The position numbers and the translations under genes were made by a program. From assembly GCF_000701665.1 (NCBI RefSeq), contig NZ_JNJN01000011.1:1-57333 (forward strand): a stretch of 57,333 nucleotides of DNA. Reading direction: 5' to 3'. This document shows, piece by piece, positions 23,919-33,152 of the stretch. Under the pieces are notes generated by a model. The model was given only the letters and a program-made list of their open reading frames with translations. It ran no database searches and was not told the DNA's origin. This DNA comes from Agathobaculum desmolans ATCC 43058. Its GTDB lineage: Bacteria; Bacillota; Clostridia; Oscillospirales; Butyricicoccaceae. The stretch's first letter is position 1. Each line of letters opens with the position of its first letter.

Positions 23919-24851
23919 TTACCCCTCCAGCAAGCCCTTCCCGATCAGGAAATCACGGGCTGCCTTCTGCTCGTCCACGCCTTCCACCTCGACCTGATAG
24001 TTAAGGGATGCCATTTCCTTCTCGGAAAGCAGCCCGTCCATCTGCATCAGCGCCTCTTCCAAACCGGGAAATTCCTCCAGCGCCTGCCGCCGCACCACGG
24101 TCGAGCAGAAATAATTCACCTGCAGGTGCTTGTCATCCGCCAGCGTCACCAAATCGGTCTCCGGATTGGCAAGCTGGGCGTCGGTCGTGTACGCATTGGT
24201 CACGTCGATCTCGCCGCCAGCCAGCGCCTGATATTTTAAGCCGATGTCAATATCCATCACGTTTTGAAATTGCAGGCCGTAGGTGTCACACAGTGCGCCA
24301 AAGCCGTCCGCCCGCTCGATATAATCGGGGTTGCCGCCAAAGGTCAGGCTGCCGGCTGCCGCCGCCAGATCACTGGTGTTCTGCAAATTGTACTGCTTCG
24401 CAGTGTCGCCGCGCACAGCTACGGTATAGGTGTTGTTAAAGCCGTACAGACCCAGCCAATCCATATCAAATTTTTCCTGATATTCTTTTCGAAGCTGCGC
24501 AAACATCTCGTCATCCGCTATCTCCCCGGCCGGATGGTCAAGCACCATCACCCAACCGCTCGAAGTATATTCCGGGTACAGATCAAACGAGCCGCTTTCC
24601 ATCGCGGGATGGATATTGCTGGTACCGCCGCCCACGCCCTTGGTGATCTCCACCTCATACCCAGCCTGTTCGATCAGCAGCCCCAGCATTTCACCGAGGA
24701 TATACTGCTCGGTCATGGGTTTGGTGGCGATACGCACCGGCCGTGCGCCGGCATCAGCCGCCGCATTGTTCCCGCCGCAGGCTGTCAGCGAAACCGCAAG
24801 CGCCAGCAGCAGTCCGGCAGTAAGCAGTCGTTTTCCATTCTTTTTCATCAT
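23919..24851 (-). CDS. opuCC: Osmoprotectant-binding lipoprotein
   Basis: A 310-residue OpuAC/OpuCC-type binding lipoprotein. Signal peptide and lipobox LTACGG end near residue 26. The mature part shows ITKGVGGGTSNIHPAMESG, DLYPEYTSSGW and YTTDAQLANPETDLV, as in quaternary-amine-binding proteins. It delivers betaine, choline or carnitine to the permease. The ATG at 24851 overlaps the permease stop (TGATG), so translation is coupled; the next codon is also ATG. Confidence 0.92.
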   Translation of the reverse strand: MMKKNGKRLLTAGLLLALAVSLTACGGNNAAADAGARPVRIATKPMTEQYILGEMLGLLIEQAGYEVEITKGVGGGTSNIHPAMESGSFDLYPEYTSSGWVMVLDHPAGEIADDEMFAQLRKEYQEKFDMDWLGLYGFNNTYTVAVRGDTAKQYNLQNTSDLAAAAGSLTFGGNPDYIERADGFGALCDTYGLQFQNVMDIDIGLKYQALAGGEIDVTNAYTTDAQLANPETDLVTLADDKHLQVNYFCSTVVRRQALEEFPGLEEALMQMDGLLSEKEMASLNYQVEVEGVDEQKAARDFLIGKGLLEG

Positions 24852-25492
24852 CAGGTTCCTTTCTGTTTGAAGTAGCGTTCCAGCGCACCCAACGCCAGAT
24901 CGCATAAAATAGCCAGCAGGGCAATCAGAATACTACCTGCCGCCGTCATCGCAGGGTTATAAATCGTGATGCCGCGGTAGATGGCAACGCCCAATCCCCC
25001 GGCGCCGACAAACGACGCGATGCCGGCCACCGATATGGTCATCACCACCATATTCCGCACGCCTGCCAGAATCACCCCGGCTGCCATCGGCAGCTTGACC
25101 CGCAGCAGCGACTGGAGACGGGTGCTGCCCATCCCCTCCGCCGCCTCCAGAATATCCGGATCCAGCGTTGTCAGCCCCACATATGTGTTGCGCACCATGG
25201 GCATGATGCCGTAAATCGTCAGCGCGATCACCGCGGTTTCATTTCCGACCCCGCTGAACGGGATCAGAATACCCAGCAGGGAGATCGCAGGGATCGTGTA
25301 CAGCACATTGCACACCCCCATCACCGGCGGCGCGATCCGGGGATACTGGGCAATGCCGATGCCGATAAGCAGCCCCAAGACACCAGCCAAACCGATCGCC
25401 GTCAGTGCCAGCCCCATGTGTGCCGCCAGCAGCTCCGCAAACCAGTCTGCCCGCTCCACATACAGGGTAAAAATATCTTGCAGCAATTCCAT
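24851..25492 (-). CDS. opuCB: Osmoprotectant ABC importer permease
   Basis: A 213-residue BPD-type permease. Hydrophobic helices include LALTAIGLAGVLGLLIGIGI and VIALTIYGIMPMV, and the coupling segment EAAEGMGSTRLQSLLRVKLP is the EAA loop that contacts the ATPase. The ATG at 25492 has only a weak ribosome site and lies 5 bp after a 46-codon upstream frame, suggesting coupled translation. It forms one unit with opuCC and opuCA. Confidence 0.9.
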   Translation of the reverse strand: MELLQDIFTLYVERADWFAELLAAHMGLALTAIGLAGVLGLLIGIGIAQYPRIAPPVMGVCNVLYTIPAISLLGILIPFSGVGNETAVIALTIYGIMPMVRNTYVGLTTLDPDILEAAEGMGSTRLQSLLRVKLPMAAGVILAGVRNMVVMTISVAGIASFVGAGGLGVAIYRGITIYNPAMTAAGSILIALLAILCDLALGALERYFKQKGT

Positions 25493-25497
25493 GGCGC

Positions 25498-25638
25498 TTA
25501 CCGATGCCGGCAGCGCACGTCCGCTGCAATACGATCGATCATCTGTTGTCCGGATTTGCACCGGCCATCTTCTATTCCGGCGTATGCAGCTCTTTGATGA
25601 CGGAGCTGTGCTGCATACGCACTGTATATATGATTCAC
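25498..25638 (-). CDS. Putative 46-aa leader peptide upstream of opuCB
   Basis: A GTG at 25638 with GAGGAGG 8 bp upstream opens a 46-residue frame that stops 5 bp before the opuCB ATG. It begins VNHIYSAYAAQLRHQRAAYA and ends DVRCRHR; it is basic and soluble-looking with no known family. Inside it lies a perfect 11-bp inverted repeat, GCGTATGCAGC with GCTGCATACGC. The strong ribosome site belongs to this frame, not to opuCB, which is why it may control opuCB translation. Confidence 0.5.
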   Translation of the reverse strand: MNHIYSAYAAQLRHQRAAYAGIEDGRCKSGQQMIDRIAADVRCRHR

Positions 25639-25696
25639 AAATTTTTCCTCCTCGCTTGCACTGCTGGCTTTATAGTAACATCATTTCCCACTTTTG

Positions 25697-25710
25697 AAAA
25701 GTACACTTTT
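25697..25710. promoter_or_regulatory. Operator-like palindrome before the opuC unit
   Basis: AAAAGT-AC-ACTTTT, 6-bp perfect arms, lies about 60 bp upstream of the leader-peptide start. It could bind a MarR/GbsR-like regulator of osmoprotectant uptake. No clean -35/-10 pair was found. Confidence 0.45.
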
Positions 25711-25838
25711 TCACTATTATATCAATTTTTTGCTCCACCTTCCAATTTCTGCATTTTATCCATCCAATGCAGCAGCCCGTCCCTGCCGACACAGACAAAA
25801 TATTTTACCGGAACTTCGCAGTCCCGCATCGCTGGCTA

Positions 25839-25867
25839 TTGAGGAAGCAAATACATTGTGTTATAAT
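25839..25867 (+). promoter_or_regulatory. Promoter of ychF
   Basis: TTGAGG at 25839-25844, a 17-bp spacer and TATAAT at 25862-25867, 120 bp before the ychF start. The leader between promoter and gene shows no clear riboswitch. Confidence 0.7.
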
Positions 25868-25986
25868 AAAAAATACTGTATTGCAACCTTTCCTGCCGGA
25901 AAGACTGCACGCGCAGCTATATCCCACCCTGTAAACCCATTAGGGGATACCACCCATCCCCAGTAAATAAAGGAGAGTTAAGACAT

Positions 25987-27090
25987 ATGAAACTCGGTAT
26001 CGTCGGCCTGCCCAATGTGGGCAAGTCCACTTTGTTCAACGCGATCACACAAGCCGGTGCAGAAAGCGCCAATTACCCCTTCTGCACGATCGACCCAAAT
26101 GTCGGCATGGTAGCAGTTCCGGATGAACGCCTGCAGCCGCTGACCGATCTGTATCACGCCAAAAAGACCACCCCGGCAGTGGTGGAGTTTGTCGATATCG
26201 CCGGGCTGGTGCGCGGCGCCTCCAAGGGGGAAGGACTTGGCAACAAGTTCCTGTCCCACATCCGCGAAGTGGATGCGATCGTTCATGTGGTGCGCTGCTT
26301 TGAGAATGAAAACATCGTGCACGTAGAAGGCTCGGTCGATCCCGCGCGCGATATCGAAACCATTAACCTCGAGCTGATCCTTGCGGATATCGAACATCTG
26401 GAACGCCGCATCGAGCGTACCCGCAAGGCGGCCAAGGCAGATAAAAAGCTGAATCTTGATGTCGAGATCCTCGAATCCCTCAAAGCGCATCTGGAGGAAG
26501 GCAAAACCGCCCGCACCTTCGAAGGCTTCGGCGAGGACGAGGATGTTGACCGCGTCATCGGAGAAAGCGACCTGCTTTCTGCCAAAAAGGTGATCTACGC
26601 CGCCAATATGGACGAAGCCGGTTTCACCGGAGATGCCGCCGAGAATGCCCGCCTTACTGCGGTGCAGGCCATTGCGGACGCGGAAGGCGCAATGGTGCTG
26701 CCCATCTGCGCCAAACTGGAAGAAGACATCGCCGGGATGGACGCAGAAGAAAAGGAGATGTTCCTTTCCGAGCTGGGACTGCATGAATCCGGTCTCGACC
26801 GCCTGATCCGCGTGTGCTACGACCTGCTCGGCCTGATGAGCTATCTGACCGCCGGTGAGCAGGAAGTCCGCGCATGGACGATCGAAAAGGGCACCAAGGC
26901 GCCGCAGGCCGCCGGTAAAATCCACACCGATTTTGAGCGCGGCTTCATCCGTGCCGAGGTCATCAGCTACCACGATCTGATCGAGCTTGGCTCACTGGCT
27001 GCCGCCCGCGAAAAGGGTCTTGTACGCTCGGAAGGCAAAGAATACGTCATGCAGGACGGCGACGTCGTACTGTTCCGTTTTAACGTATAA
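25987..27090 (+). CDS. ychF: YchF/OLA1-type redox-regulated ATPase
   Basis: A 367-residue Obg-family P-loop protein that prefers ATP and binds the ribosome. The G1 motif is [10 protein letters not shown]3 is [20 protein letters not shown], and the C-terminal TGS-like domain contains [26 protein letters not shown]. Full family length. GGAGAG precedes the ATG. A housekeeping gene, so this stretch is chromosomal core. A strong terminator follows. Confidence 0.97.
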   Translation: MKLGIVGLPNVGKSTLFNAITQAGAESANYPFCTIDPNVGMVAVPDERLQPLTDLYHAKKTTPAVVEFVDIAGLVRGASKGEGLGNKFLSHIREVDAIVHVVRCFENENIVHVEGSVDPARDIETINLELILADIEHLERRIERTRKAAKADKKLNLDVEILESLKAHLEEGKTARTFEGFGEDEDVDRVIGESDLLSAKKVIYAANMDEAGFTGDAAENARLTAVQAIADAEGAMVLPICAKLEEDIAGMDAEEKEMFLSELGLHESGLDRLIRVCYDLLGLMSYLTAGEQEVRAWTIEKGTKAPQAAGKIHTDFERGFIRAEVISYHDLIELGSLAAAREKGLVRSEGKEYVMQDGDVVLFRFNV

Positions 27091-27104
27091 ACCGTTCCAA
27101 AAAG

Positions 27105-27147
27105 AAGCTGCCGCAGAATGAATACACATTCTGCGGCAGCTTTTTTG
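27105..27147 (+). terminator. Terminator of ychF
   Basis: AAGCTGCCGCAGAATG at 27105-27120 pairs perfectly with CATTCTGCGGCAGCTT at 27127-27142, followed by TTTT. It may also serve the convergent gene. Confidence 0.93.
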
Positions 27148-27158
27148 CATTTTTTCGC

Positions 27159-28583
27159 TCACAGCATGCGCAGACGCTGCAAAAACTCCTGATTCTCGGT
27201 TTTCTCACATATCCCATCAATACCAGAGGAAATCACCCAAACCGCCATCCCGCGGCGAGCACAGGTGACCAGCATATCGATAATCATATCATGATAAGCG
27301 GATTCCTGCCCTGCAAACGGAAAAAAACAGATCAGCAGCCGCGGATTGAGCAGGTACCACTTGTAATAAGAAAAGCGCAGCCGCTCCGGCAGTGTCCACG
27401 CCGACAGCGGACACTGCAGCATTTCCCGGCTGAACCAATGCGATGCCTCCTGTAAAATCGTCTCCGTGACCCGCCGGCGCACAATGTGCTGCCCTGCCTT
27501 GGGCAGCAGCCCAATACACAGATTATCCAGCGCGGTCAAGTCATCAAACAACACCCCATACGGACGGTCGGGCCGCTCGATCTGGATGCCGATGCGAGTA
27601 CCGGTCAGCCGCATCAGATCCCGGTAGGCATAGGCCTTCCCATCCAAACGAAATACGCCACGCACCCAACTCTGTCCGTCCAAAAAGCAATCCCGTATGC
27701 GGGAAACCGTGTTGTAGTTTTCATCCCGCAGCAGCGCGATCTCCCCGCTGCGGATCTGAAATGTCAGCGGAGGCAGCCCCGGAAAGGTCAGTCCCGCCGC
27801 ATCCACCACGACCCGCTCATCGCACGGGACGGCCGGGCGTTCCGCACCGCTGCGGCGGTGCTCCCAGCCGAGGATCTCGAACAGACGGCCGTCATATTCA
27901 TCCGGATAAAGGCGGTAACAGGTGCAGCGATCCCGGATCACATCGATCCGTCCGGCATACCGATAAAGAAACTCCTCACTCATGTCACACAGCAGCACCG
28001 CCGTCCCCTGTCCGAGCAATAGCTGCACGCAGTGCATCAGCCGATCCAGATCACGGCGGCGCAGGATTTCGGTAAACCGGTCAAGCACCAGCAGCTCCAT
28101 GCCGCAAAACCATGCGCGGAACACCGCCAGCCGGTAATAATCCAGCAAGGAGAGCCCGGTCAGCTTGGCCTGCCAGGGAATACTCAACTCCATCTGCTGC
28201 AGCATCCGCGTGGTTTCCGGCGCACGAAGCCGCATCTCCGCCTGCCGCCGCTGCCGCCAGGGAAGCGGTTTGCCGAGTGCCATAACAAAATCCCACGCGA
28301 TCAGCTCCTTGGAGACAAAACGCGATCGATCCGCAACCATGCAGTGCTGTTCGATCCAATGCGTCATCTCGATCGAACCGGCGCGCTGCCCACATACAAA
28401 TATTCGTCCGCCGGTCACATGCGAAATCCCTTTGAAAATATCCAGATACGCGGTACCCGATGTAAGATGCTCATCCACATAAACGCCGATGCATTCGCCG
28501 CGCGAGATCGAAAGCTCAAAGCGGCACTCGCTGCCGTTATTTTGAAACCGGCCGTTTTCCACCCGGATGAGTTCTTCTTTCAT
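27159..28583 (-). CDS. Degenerate RbsA-like tandem ABC protein without Walker A
   Basis: A 474-residue protein with the length and two-half layout of RbsA/MglA-type sugar importer ATPases, but nucleotide-binding motifs are missing. Where Walker A is expected it reads VYVDEHLTSGTAYL in the first half and LLRDENYNTVSRI in the second. Walker-B-like remnants remain (MELLVLDRFTEIL; NPRLLICFFPFAG). Signature regions are also altered. It follows the histidine kinase by 6 bp and is the last gene of the response regulator, kinase, pseudo-ATPase unit. It probably binds the real transporter or the kinase and reports transport state; catalytic ATPase activity is unlikely. Confidence 0.75.
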   Translation of the reverse strand: MKEELIRVENGRFQNNGSECRFELSISRGECIGVYVDEHLTSGTAYLDIFKGISHVTGGRIFVCGQRAGSIEMTHWIEQHCMVADRSRFVSKELIAWDFVMALGKPLPWRQRRQAEMRLRAPETTRMLQQMELSIPWQAKLTGLSLLDYYRLAVFRAWFCGMELLVLDRFTEILRRRDLDRLMHCVQLLLGQGTAVLLCDMSEEFLYRYAGRIDVIRDRCTCYRLYPDEYDGRLFEILGWEHRRSGAERPAVPCDERVVVDAAGLTFPGLPPLTFQIRSGEIALLRDENYNTVSRIRDCFLDGQSWVRGVFRLDGKAYAYRDLMRLTGTRIGIQIERPDRPYGVLFDDLTALDNLCIGLLPKAGQHIVRRRVTETILQEASHWFSREMLQCPLSAWTLPERLRFSYYKWYLLNPRLLICFFPFAGQESAYHDMIIDMLVTCARRGMAVWVISSGIDGICEKTENQEFLQRLRML

Positions 28584-28589
28584 ACTCCG

Positions 28590-29408
28590 TCACTCCTCCT
28601 GCGTTAGCAACGGCATGGTAACACAGCATTCCGTGCCAACCCCCACCGCACTGAAAATGTGCAGGCCGTAATCTTCCCCGAACATCAAACGGATACGGCT
28701 GTTGACATTGCGCAGCGCGATGCCGCCGTGCGAATGCAGAGGCGCCGCGCCGGTCTCGCCGGAAAACTGTGCGTTCAGCTGTGCAACCTGTTCCTCCGGA
28801 ATGCCCATTCCGTTATCCCGCACACGCAGAAACAGGGTACGGTCGCTGTTTTCCACAATGACCCGCACCGTGCCCTGCCCGATCCGTCCTTCCAGCCCAT
28901 GTATTACCGCATTTTCCACCAGCGGCTGCAAAATCAGTTTGGGCATGCGTGCCTCGAGCAGCTCCTCGTTTTCCATTTCCAATTCCATGGTCAGCTTATC
29001 GCCAAACCGACAGCGCTGGATGGTAAAATAGTTTTCCGCATTATCCAGCTCATCGGAAAACGTCACATATTCCTGCACATTTGAAATCGTATAGCGGAAA
29101 AAGGTCGCCAGCGCCTCGGTCGTCTCGGCAATTTCTTCCTGATCGGCCAGAAGTGCATCCGCCCGGATAGCTTCCAGCGCATTATACAAAAAATGCGGAT
29201 TGATCTGGTTTTGCAGCGCCAGATATTCTGCCTGCTTTTGCTGCAGGCGGGTGATCTCCTCCCCGTGCAGGCGCTCTTCCAGATCGGCAAAAAACGCCTG
29301 CAGCTCGGATTGCGCGCTCCAGTCCGCCTGCAGAACCGCCTCCGGGTTTTTATCACTGCGGTAACGGCGCATCAGCCGCCGCAGCTTCCAGCAGGTTTTC
29401 AGCCACAT
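28590..29408 (-). CDS. YesM/LytS-type histidine kinase lacking a sensor domain
   Basis: A 272-residue kinase. The His-kinase motif is NQINPHFLYNALEAIRADAL, with the phospho-accepting His, and the ATPase domain has PLVENAVIHGLEGR (N box) and DNGMGIPEEQ (G1). YesM-type kinases normally carry an N-terminal extracellular sensor of 250-300 residues between two membrane helices; here only a basic 35-residue start and a coiled-coil linker precede the kinase. It must therefore sense through a partner. AGGTGG precedes the ATG, 10 bp after the response regulator. Confidence 0.9.
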   Translation of the reverse strand: MWLKTCWKLRRLMRRYRSDKNPEAVLQADWSAQSELQAFFADLEERLHGEEITRLQQKQAEYLALQNQINPHFLYNALEAIRADALLADQEEIAETTEALATFFRYTISNVQEYVTFSDELDNAENYFTIQRCRFGDKLTMELEMENEELLEARMPKLILQPLVENAVIHGLEGRIGQGTVRVIVENSDRTLFLRVRDNGMGIPEEQVAQLNAQFSGETGAAPLHSHGGIALRNVNSRIRLMFGEDYGLHIFSAVGVGTECCVTMPLLTQEE

Positions 29409-29418
29409 GGTACACCAC

Positions 29419-31002
29419 CTACCTGTACAGCTTTTTATAATCCGAAGGGCTTACCCCTGTGTTCTTCTTGAACAGCCGGGAAAAATATTTCAAATCCCGA
29501 TAACCGACCCGCTCTGCCACATCCTGCACGGAAAGCGCATCGCGGCACAGCAGCTCCTTGGATTTATTGATCCGCAGCTCGGTTAAATAATCCATAAAGT
29601 TTTGACCGGTTTCTTTTTTGAACAACGCGGAAAAATAGGTAGCGTTAAACCCCACCGCACTGCTTACATCCTCCAAGCGGAGCGCTTCCTGATAATGCTG
29701 CTGCATATACCGCTTGGCTTCCAGGATCGGCCGCGCCTCCCGCCGGGACTGCTCCTCCAACAGCTGCCCAGCCTGCTTCAGGATATCGTCCCGCAGCAGA
29801 TGCAGGATATCCTGCGGGCTGCCGCACCGCCAAAACTGCTCTTCCATCCGACCGGCCAGCTCCTCCGCCACGGGGCCGTTTTGCTGCATACCATACACTG
29901 CCGCCGCCAACACCTGACGAAACCAATCCTCAATCATCTGTCCGTTCAGCGGCTCCTGCTGCAGCAGCTCGTGGCAGCTATCCTCGATCTCCTGCTGCAG
30001 GCGGTCGCGATCCAGATACTCCCCGGCCTCCTGTATCCGTTTTTTCCGTGCGGCATCCAACTGGAACCGCACGGCATATGCGGGTGGTTCACTCTCCGCA
30101 TCCCGCCACGGCTGGGGGCGGCAGAGCCGGTCTCGGCACAGCCAAAGCGCCTCGCGCAAAGAATCCGCCAGCTGTTCCGGACAAGTCCTGCGGCTTCCCA
30201 GACACACGGTGCTGCGGATCTCGCGGAACAGGTCGCGCTGCTTTTCGATCTCCTTACGGATCTTGGTAAAACACCGCCGGATCTCCACCGGCTGATAGGA
30301 TGGCACACTCAGCACCACCGCCACACCTTCCCGCTGCACCGCAGCAGCATACCGTCCGGTCACCCCCTGCACCTCGCGCCGGACAATCTCCAGCGTATGC
30401 TGCATCAGCAGCCGGTATCCGTCCGGATACATCCTGCTGTCGGTCATATCCGGTTTGACCAGCGCCGCAAAGCACTGATTCCCGTCCAGCCGCAGGCCGA
30501 ACAGTTCCTCTGCCTGCGCAGCATCCATAAACGGCTGTCGCCGGTCCGCTGCCCGGCGCAGTGCAGCGAGCATCTGTTCTTGCCGCCGCTCACCGCTCTG
30601 CTGCAATTCCAGTTCTACCGCCGCTTCCTCACCCAGCTTGGCTTTGAGGCGCAGCAGAATGCCCTCCAATTCCTCCTGTTTGAGCGGCTTGAGCAGATAA
30701 TCCTCCACACCGTATTTAATCGCATTCTGCGCATATTCAAACTGGCGGTATCCGCTGATCACGATACAGTGCAGCCGCGGCTGCACCTGTTTGGCCCGGC
30801 GGATCAGGTCGATCCCGTCGCAGCCGGGCATACGGATATCCGTGATCAGCAGCTGCGGCTGCAGCTCCTGCACCATCTCCAACGCCCGCAGGCCGTCGTT
30901 TGCAGTACCGACGATCTCGTAGCCCAGCTTATCCCAGTCGATCAGCTTGCGCATCAGCAGAATGATTTTATTTTCGTCGTCCGCTAAAACGACCTTTACC
31001 AT
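29419..31002 (-). CDS. YesN-type response regulator with AraC DNA-binding domain
   Basis: A 527-residue regulator. The receiver domain (1-120) has acidic residues ADDE and the phospho-acceptor Asp in LLITDIRMPGCDG, plus the conserved Lys in DYLLKPLK. A long middle region follows, then an AraC/XylS pair of HTH motifs at the C-terminus (VGFNATYFSALFKKETGQ; VGYRDLKYFSRLFKKNTG). With the downstream kinase it forms a two-component system that probably controls the adjacent sugar ABC operon, through the TTTGATAAAA sites at 34685-34777. Confidence 0.93.
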   Translation of the reverse strand: MVKVVLADDENKIILLMRKLIDWDKLGYEIVGTANDGLRALEMVQELQPQLLITDIRMPGCDGIDLIRRAKQVQPRLHCIVISGYRQFEYAQNAIKYGVEDYLLKPLKQEELEGILLRLKAKLGEEAAVELELQQSGERRQEQMLAALRRAADRRQPFMDAAQAEELFGLRLDGNQCFAALVKPDMTDSRMYPDGYRLLMQHTLEIVRREVQGVTGRYAAAVQREGVAVVLSVPSYQPVEIRRCFTKIRKEIEKQRDLFREIRSTVCLGSRRTCPEQLADSLREALWLCRDRLCRPQPWRDAESEPPAYAVRFQLDAARKKRIQEAGEYLDRDRLQQEIEDSCHELLQQEPLNGQMIEDWFRQVLAAAVYGMQQNGPVAEELAGRMEEQFWRCGSPQDILHLLRDDILKQAGQLLEEQSRREARPILEAKRYMQQHYQEALRLEDVSSAVGFNATYFSALFKKETGQNFMDYLTELRINKSKELLCRDALSVQDVAERVGYRDLKYFSRLFKKNTGVSPSDYKKLYR

Positions 31003-31036
31003 ATTTCATACCCCCGGTGGCTGTTATGCCGGATAA

Positions 31037-31068
31037 GAAAAGGGAAAACGTCACCGTTTTCCCTTTTC
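31037..31068 (-). terminator. Terminator of the sugar ABC operon
   Basis: GAAAAGGGAAAACG at 31037-31050 pairs with CGTTTTCCCTTTTC at 31055-31068 around a 4-nt loop. It lies between the binding-protein stop and the response-regulator start. Confidence 0.85.
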
Positions 31069-31134
31069 CCCTATTCATAATAACATGTTTCGGATGGTTT
31101 GCCAACCGGCTGCCGCCGCGGCAAACGAATCAAA

Positions 31135-32106
31135 TCACTCGTAATCCGCCAGATTGTTCGCGTCGATCCAGGTATTGTCGGTGATGATCTCGGTAGTTTC
31201 GAGCTTGCCGCCGTCGAGCAGCGTTACCGCCGCTTCGATGCCGTTGGCAGCCATATCCGCGCCGTTCTGCGAAACCGTACCGGTGATGCGGCCGTCCTTG
31301 ATGGCCTCAAAGCCGTCCGGCGTGCCGTCAACGCCCGCGATCACGATGCCGCTGTTTGCACCGGCTGCGTTGCCTGCGCCAACCGCCATGCCGTCGTTCT
31401 GGCAAACGATCGCGTCCAGATCATACGCAGAGAGCCAGCTCTCCACGGTAGCCTGTGCCTGTGCCGTATCCCACTGGCAGTCTGCCGGAGCAACCACCTG
31501 CTTGATATCCGGGTAGTTCTTGAGCACGTTCTCATAGCCTTCCATGCGCTGCAGGCCGCCTGCGTCGCCGGACGGACCGGTCAGGATGGCGATATTGCCC
31601 TTGCCGCCGAGCAGTTCAGCAACCTGCTGCATCTCGGTTTCACCGGCCTTGACGTTGTTGCCATAGGAAACCGCGGAAATACCGCAGTTCTGCCAATCCG
31701 TGCAGGCAGATACGATGTTGATCATCACAACACCGGCGTCAGCCGCGCTCTTGGCTGCGTCACGCAGGCCGTCCGGATCGACCGGCTCAAACAGGATCGC
31801 CTCGTAGCCTTCGGAGACGCACTGCTCGATCTGCGAGATCTGGGTCGCCGCATCCTGATCTGCGCTCAGGATGGTCAGCTCTACGCCCATTTCCTTTGCC
31901 TTGGCTTCCGCCGCCTCAGCGATCGCGATCTGGAATGCATTGGTCTGGTGCTGAGCGATCAGCGCGATCTTGTGCGCACCGCCAGCCGACGCATCGTCGC
32001 CGCCGTCGGCAGCACCGCCCTCATCCGCCGGCTTGCTGCCGCATGCCGTCATGGTCAGTGCCATCGCGCCGGCCATCAGCATAGCCAAAAATCTTTTCTT
32101 ACTCAT
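31135..32106 (-). CDS. rbsB: Sugar-binding lipoprotein (RbsB type)
   Basis: A 323-residue lipoprotein: signal peptide with lipobox MTACGS, a Gly/Ala/Asp-rich linker, then a ribose-binding-like fold (KIALIAQHQTNAFQIAIAEA; YEAILFEPVDPDGL; AIVCQNDGMAVGAGN; IAGVDGTPDGF). AAGGAGG precedes the ATG at 32106. It is the last gene of ATPase, permease, binding protein. The sugar is not determined by sequence; ribose, galactose and inositol are all possible for this group. Confidence 0.92.
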   Translation of the reverse strand: MSKKRFLAMLMAGAMALTMTACGSKPADEGGAADGGDDASAGGAHKIALIAQHQTNAFQIAIAEAAEAKAKEMGVELTILSADQDAATQISQIEQCVSEGYEAILFEPVDPDGLRDAAKSAADAGVVMINIVSACTDWQNCGISAVSYGNNVKAGETEMQQVAELLGGKGNIAILTGPSGDAGGLQRMEGYENVLKNYPDIKQVVAPADCQWDTAQAQATVESWLSAYDLDAIVCQNDGMAVGAGNAAGANSGIVIAGVDGTPDGFEAIKDGRITGTVSQNGADMAANGIEAAVTLLDGGKLETTEIITDNTWIDANNLADYE

Positions 32107-32190
32107 CGTTTCTTCCTCCTTAAAGAAGCTTTCTATGTCAGGGCGAGCAGCCGGAAACAGCCGTTCCCCCGTAACACCATGATAATCGGT

Positions 32191-33138
32191 TTAATCCTTT
32201 TTGCGTTTGCCCTTGACATCGATCAAAACAGCCAGCACAATGATTGCGCCCTTGACGATCTTCTGCCAGTGGGACGATACGCCCATGATATCCAAACCGT
32301 TGGCGATGACCGTGATCAGCAGGCAGCCGACCACAACACCCCACGGCTTGCCGACACCGCCCGACATGGAAACACCACCGACAACGCAGGCTGTAATCGC
32401 ATCCATCTCGTAGCTTTCCGCTGCGGTCGGCTGTCCGATCGTGACGCGCGAGGTCATCAGGAAGCCGCACAGGCCGGCCAGCAGGCCCGCAATGGAAAAG
32501 GTGGAAATGCGGATCAGCGTGGTATTGATACCGGAAACGCGCGCCGCCTGCAAATTACCGCCACAGGCATAGACCCGGCGGCCGTAAACGGTTTTCGCCA
32601 GCACAAACGAGCAGATCGCAATGACGATGACCAAAAATACCGCAAGCATCGGCACACCGAAGAACGACTGCGCGGCAACCGCACGATATTCCTGACTGAT
32701 GCCGGTAACCGGCTTGCCGTTGCACAGCAGCAGCGCCAGTCCGCGCACCGCCGTCATGGTGCCGAGCGTCATGATGAACGGCGGCAGATCGCCGATCGAT
32801 ACACCCACGCCGTTGATCACGCCAACCGCCAAACCAGCCAGCATGGCAATAACCAGCGGTACGATCAGCGGATACTGACCCTGTCCCAGCAGCGCGGCAA
32901 CAATGCCGGTAAATGCCACCGTAGAGCCGACCGACATATCAAACCCGCCCGCAATGATGACAAACATCATGCCGAAAGACAGGATGCCATTGATGGACGC
33001 CTGTTTGAGAATATTGACCAGGTTGCTCGGCTGGATGAAGCTCGGCTTCAAACAGGTCAGCACAATCACCAGCGCGATAAAAATCACGAAGATGAAGTAT
33101 TCGCTGATCAGCGACTTTACACTTTTCTTCTGTTTCAT
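32191..33138 (-). CDS. rbsC: Sugar ABC importer permease (RbsC type)
   Basis: A 315-residue BPD_transp_2 permease. About ten hydrophobic helices include IFVIFIALVIVLTCL and GLAVGVINGVGVSIG; typical motifs are GGFDMSVGSTVAF and ACVVGGVSMSGGVGKPWG. GGAAGGGG precedes the ATG, 14 bp after the ATPase stop. It forms the membrane channel of the importer. Confidence 0.93.
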   Translation of the reverse strand: MKQKKSVKSLISEYFIFVIFIALVIVLTCLKPSFIQPSNLVNILKQASINGILSFGMMFVIIAGGFDMSVGSTVAFTGIVAALLGQGQYPLIVPLVIAMLAGLAVGVINGVGVSIGDLPPFIMTLGTMTAVRGLALLLCNGKPVTGISQEYRAVAAQSFFGVPMLAVFLVIVIAICSFVLAKTVYGRRVYACGGNLQAARVSGINTTLIRISTFSIAGLLAGLCGFLMTSRVTIGQPTAAESYEMDAITACVVGGVSMSGGVGKPWGVVVGCLLITVIANGLDIMGVSSHWQKIVKGAIIVLAVLIDVKGKRKKD

Positions 33139-33152
33139 ATGTACCCCTTCCT

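Noticed and set aside
25500-25640. Riboswitch before opuCB
   Set aside because: The stem lies inside an open frame with a good ribosome site, and no known riboswitch core is seen.
29602-30987. Long plus-strand frame opposite the response regulator
   Set aside because: Shadow of the minus-strand gene, whose receiver and AraC domains are complete.
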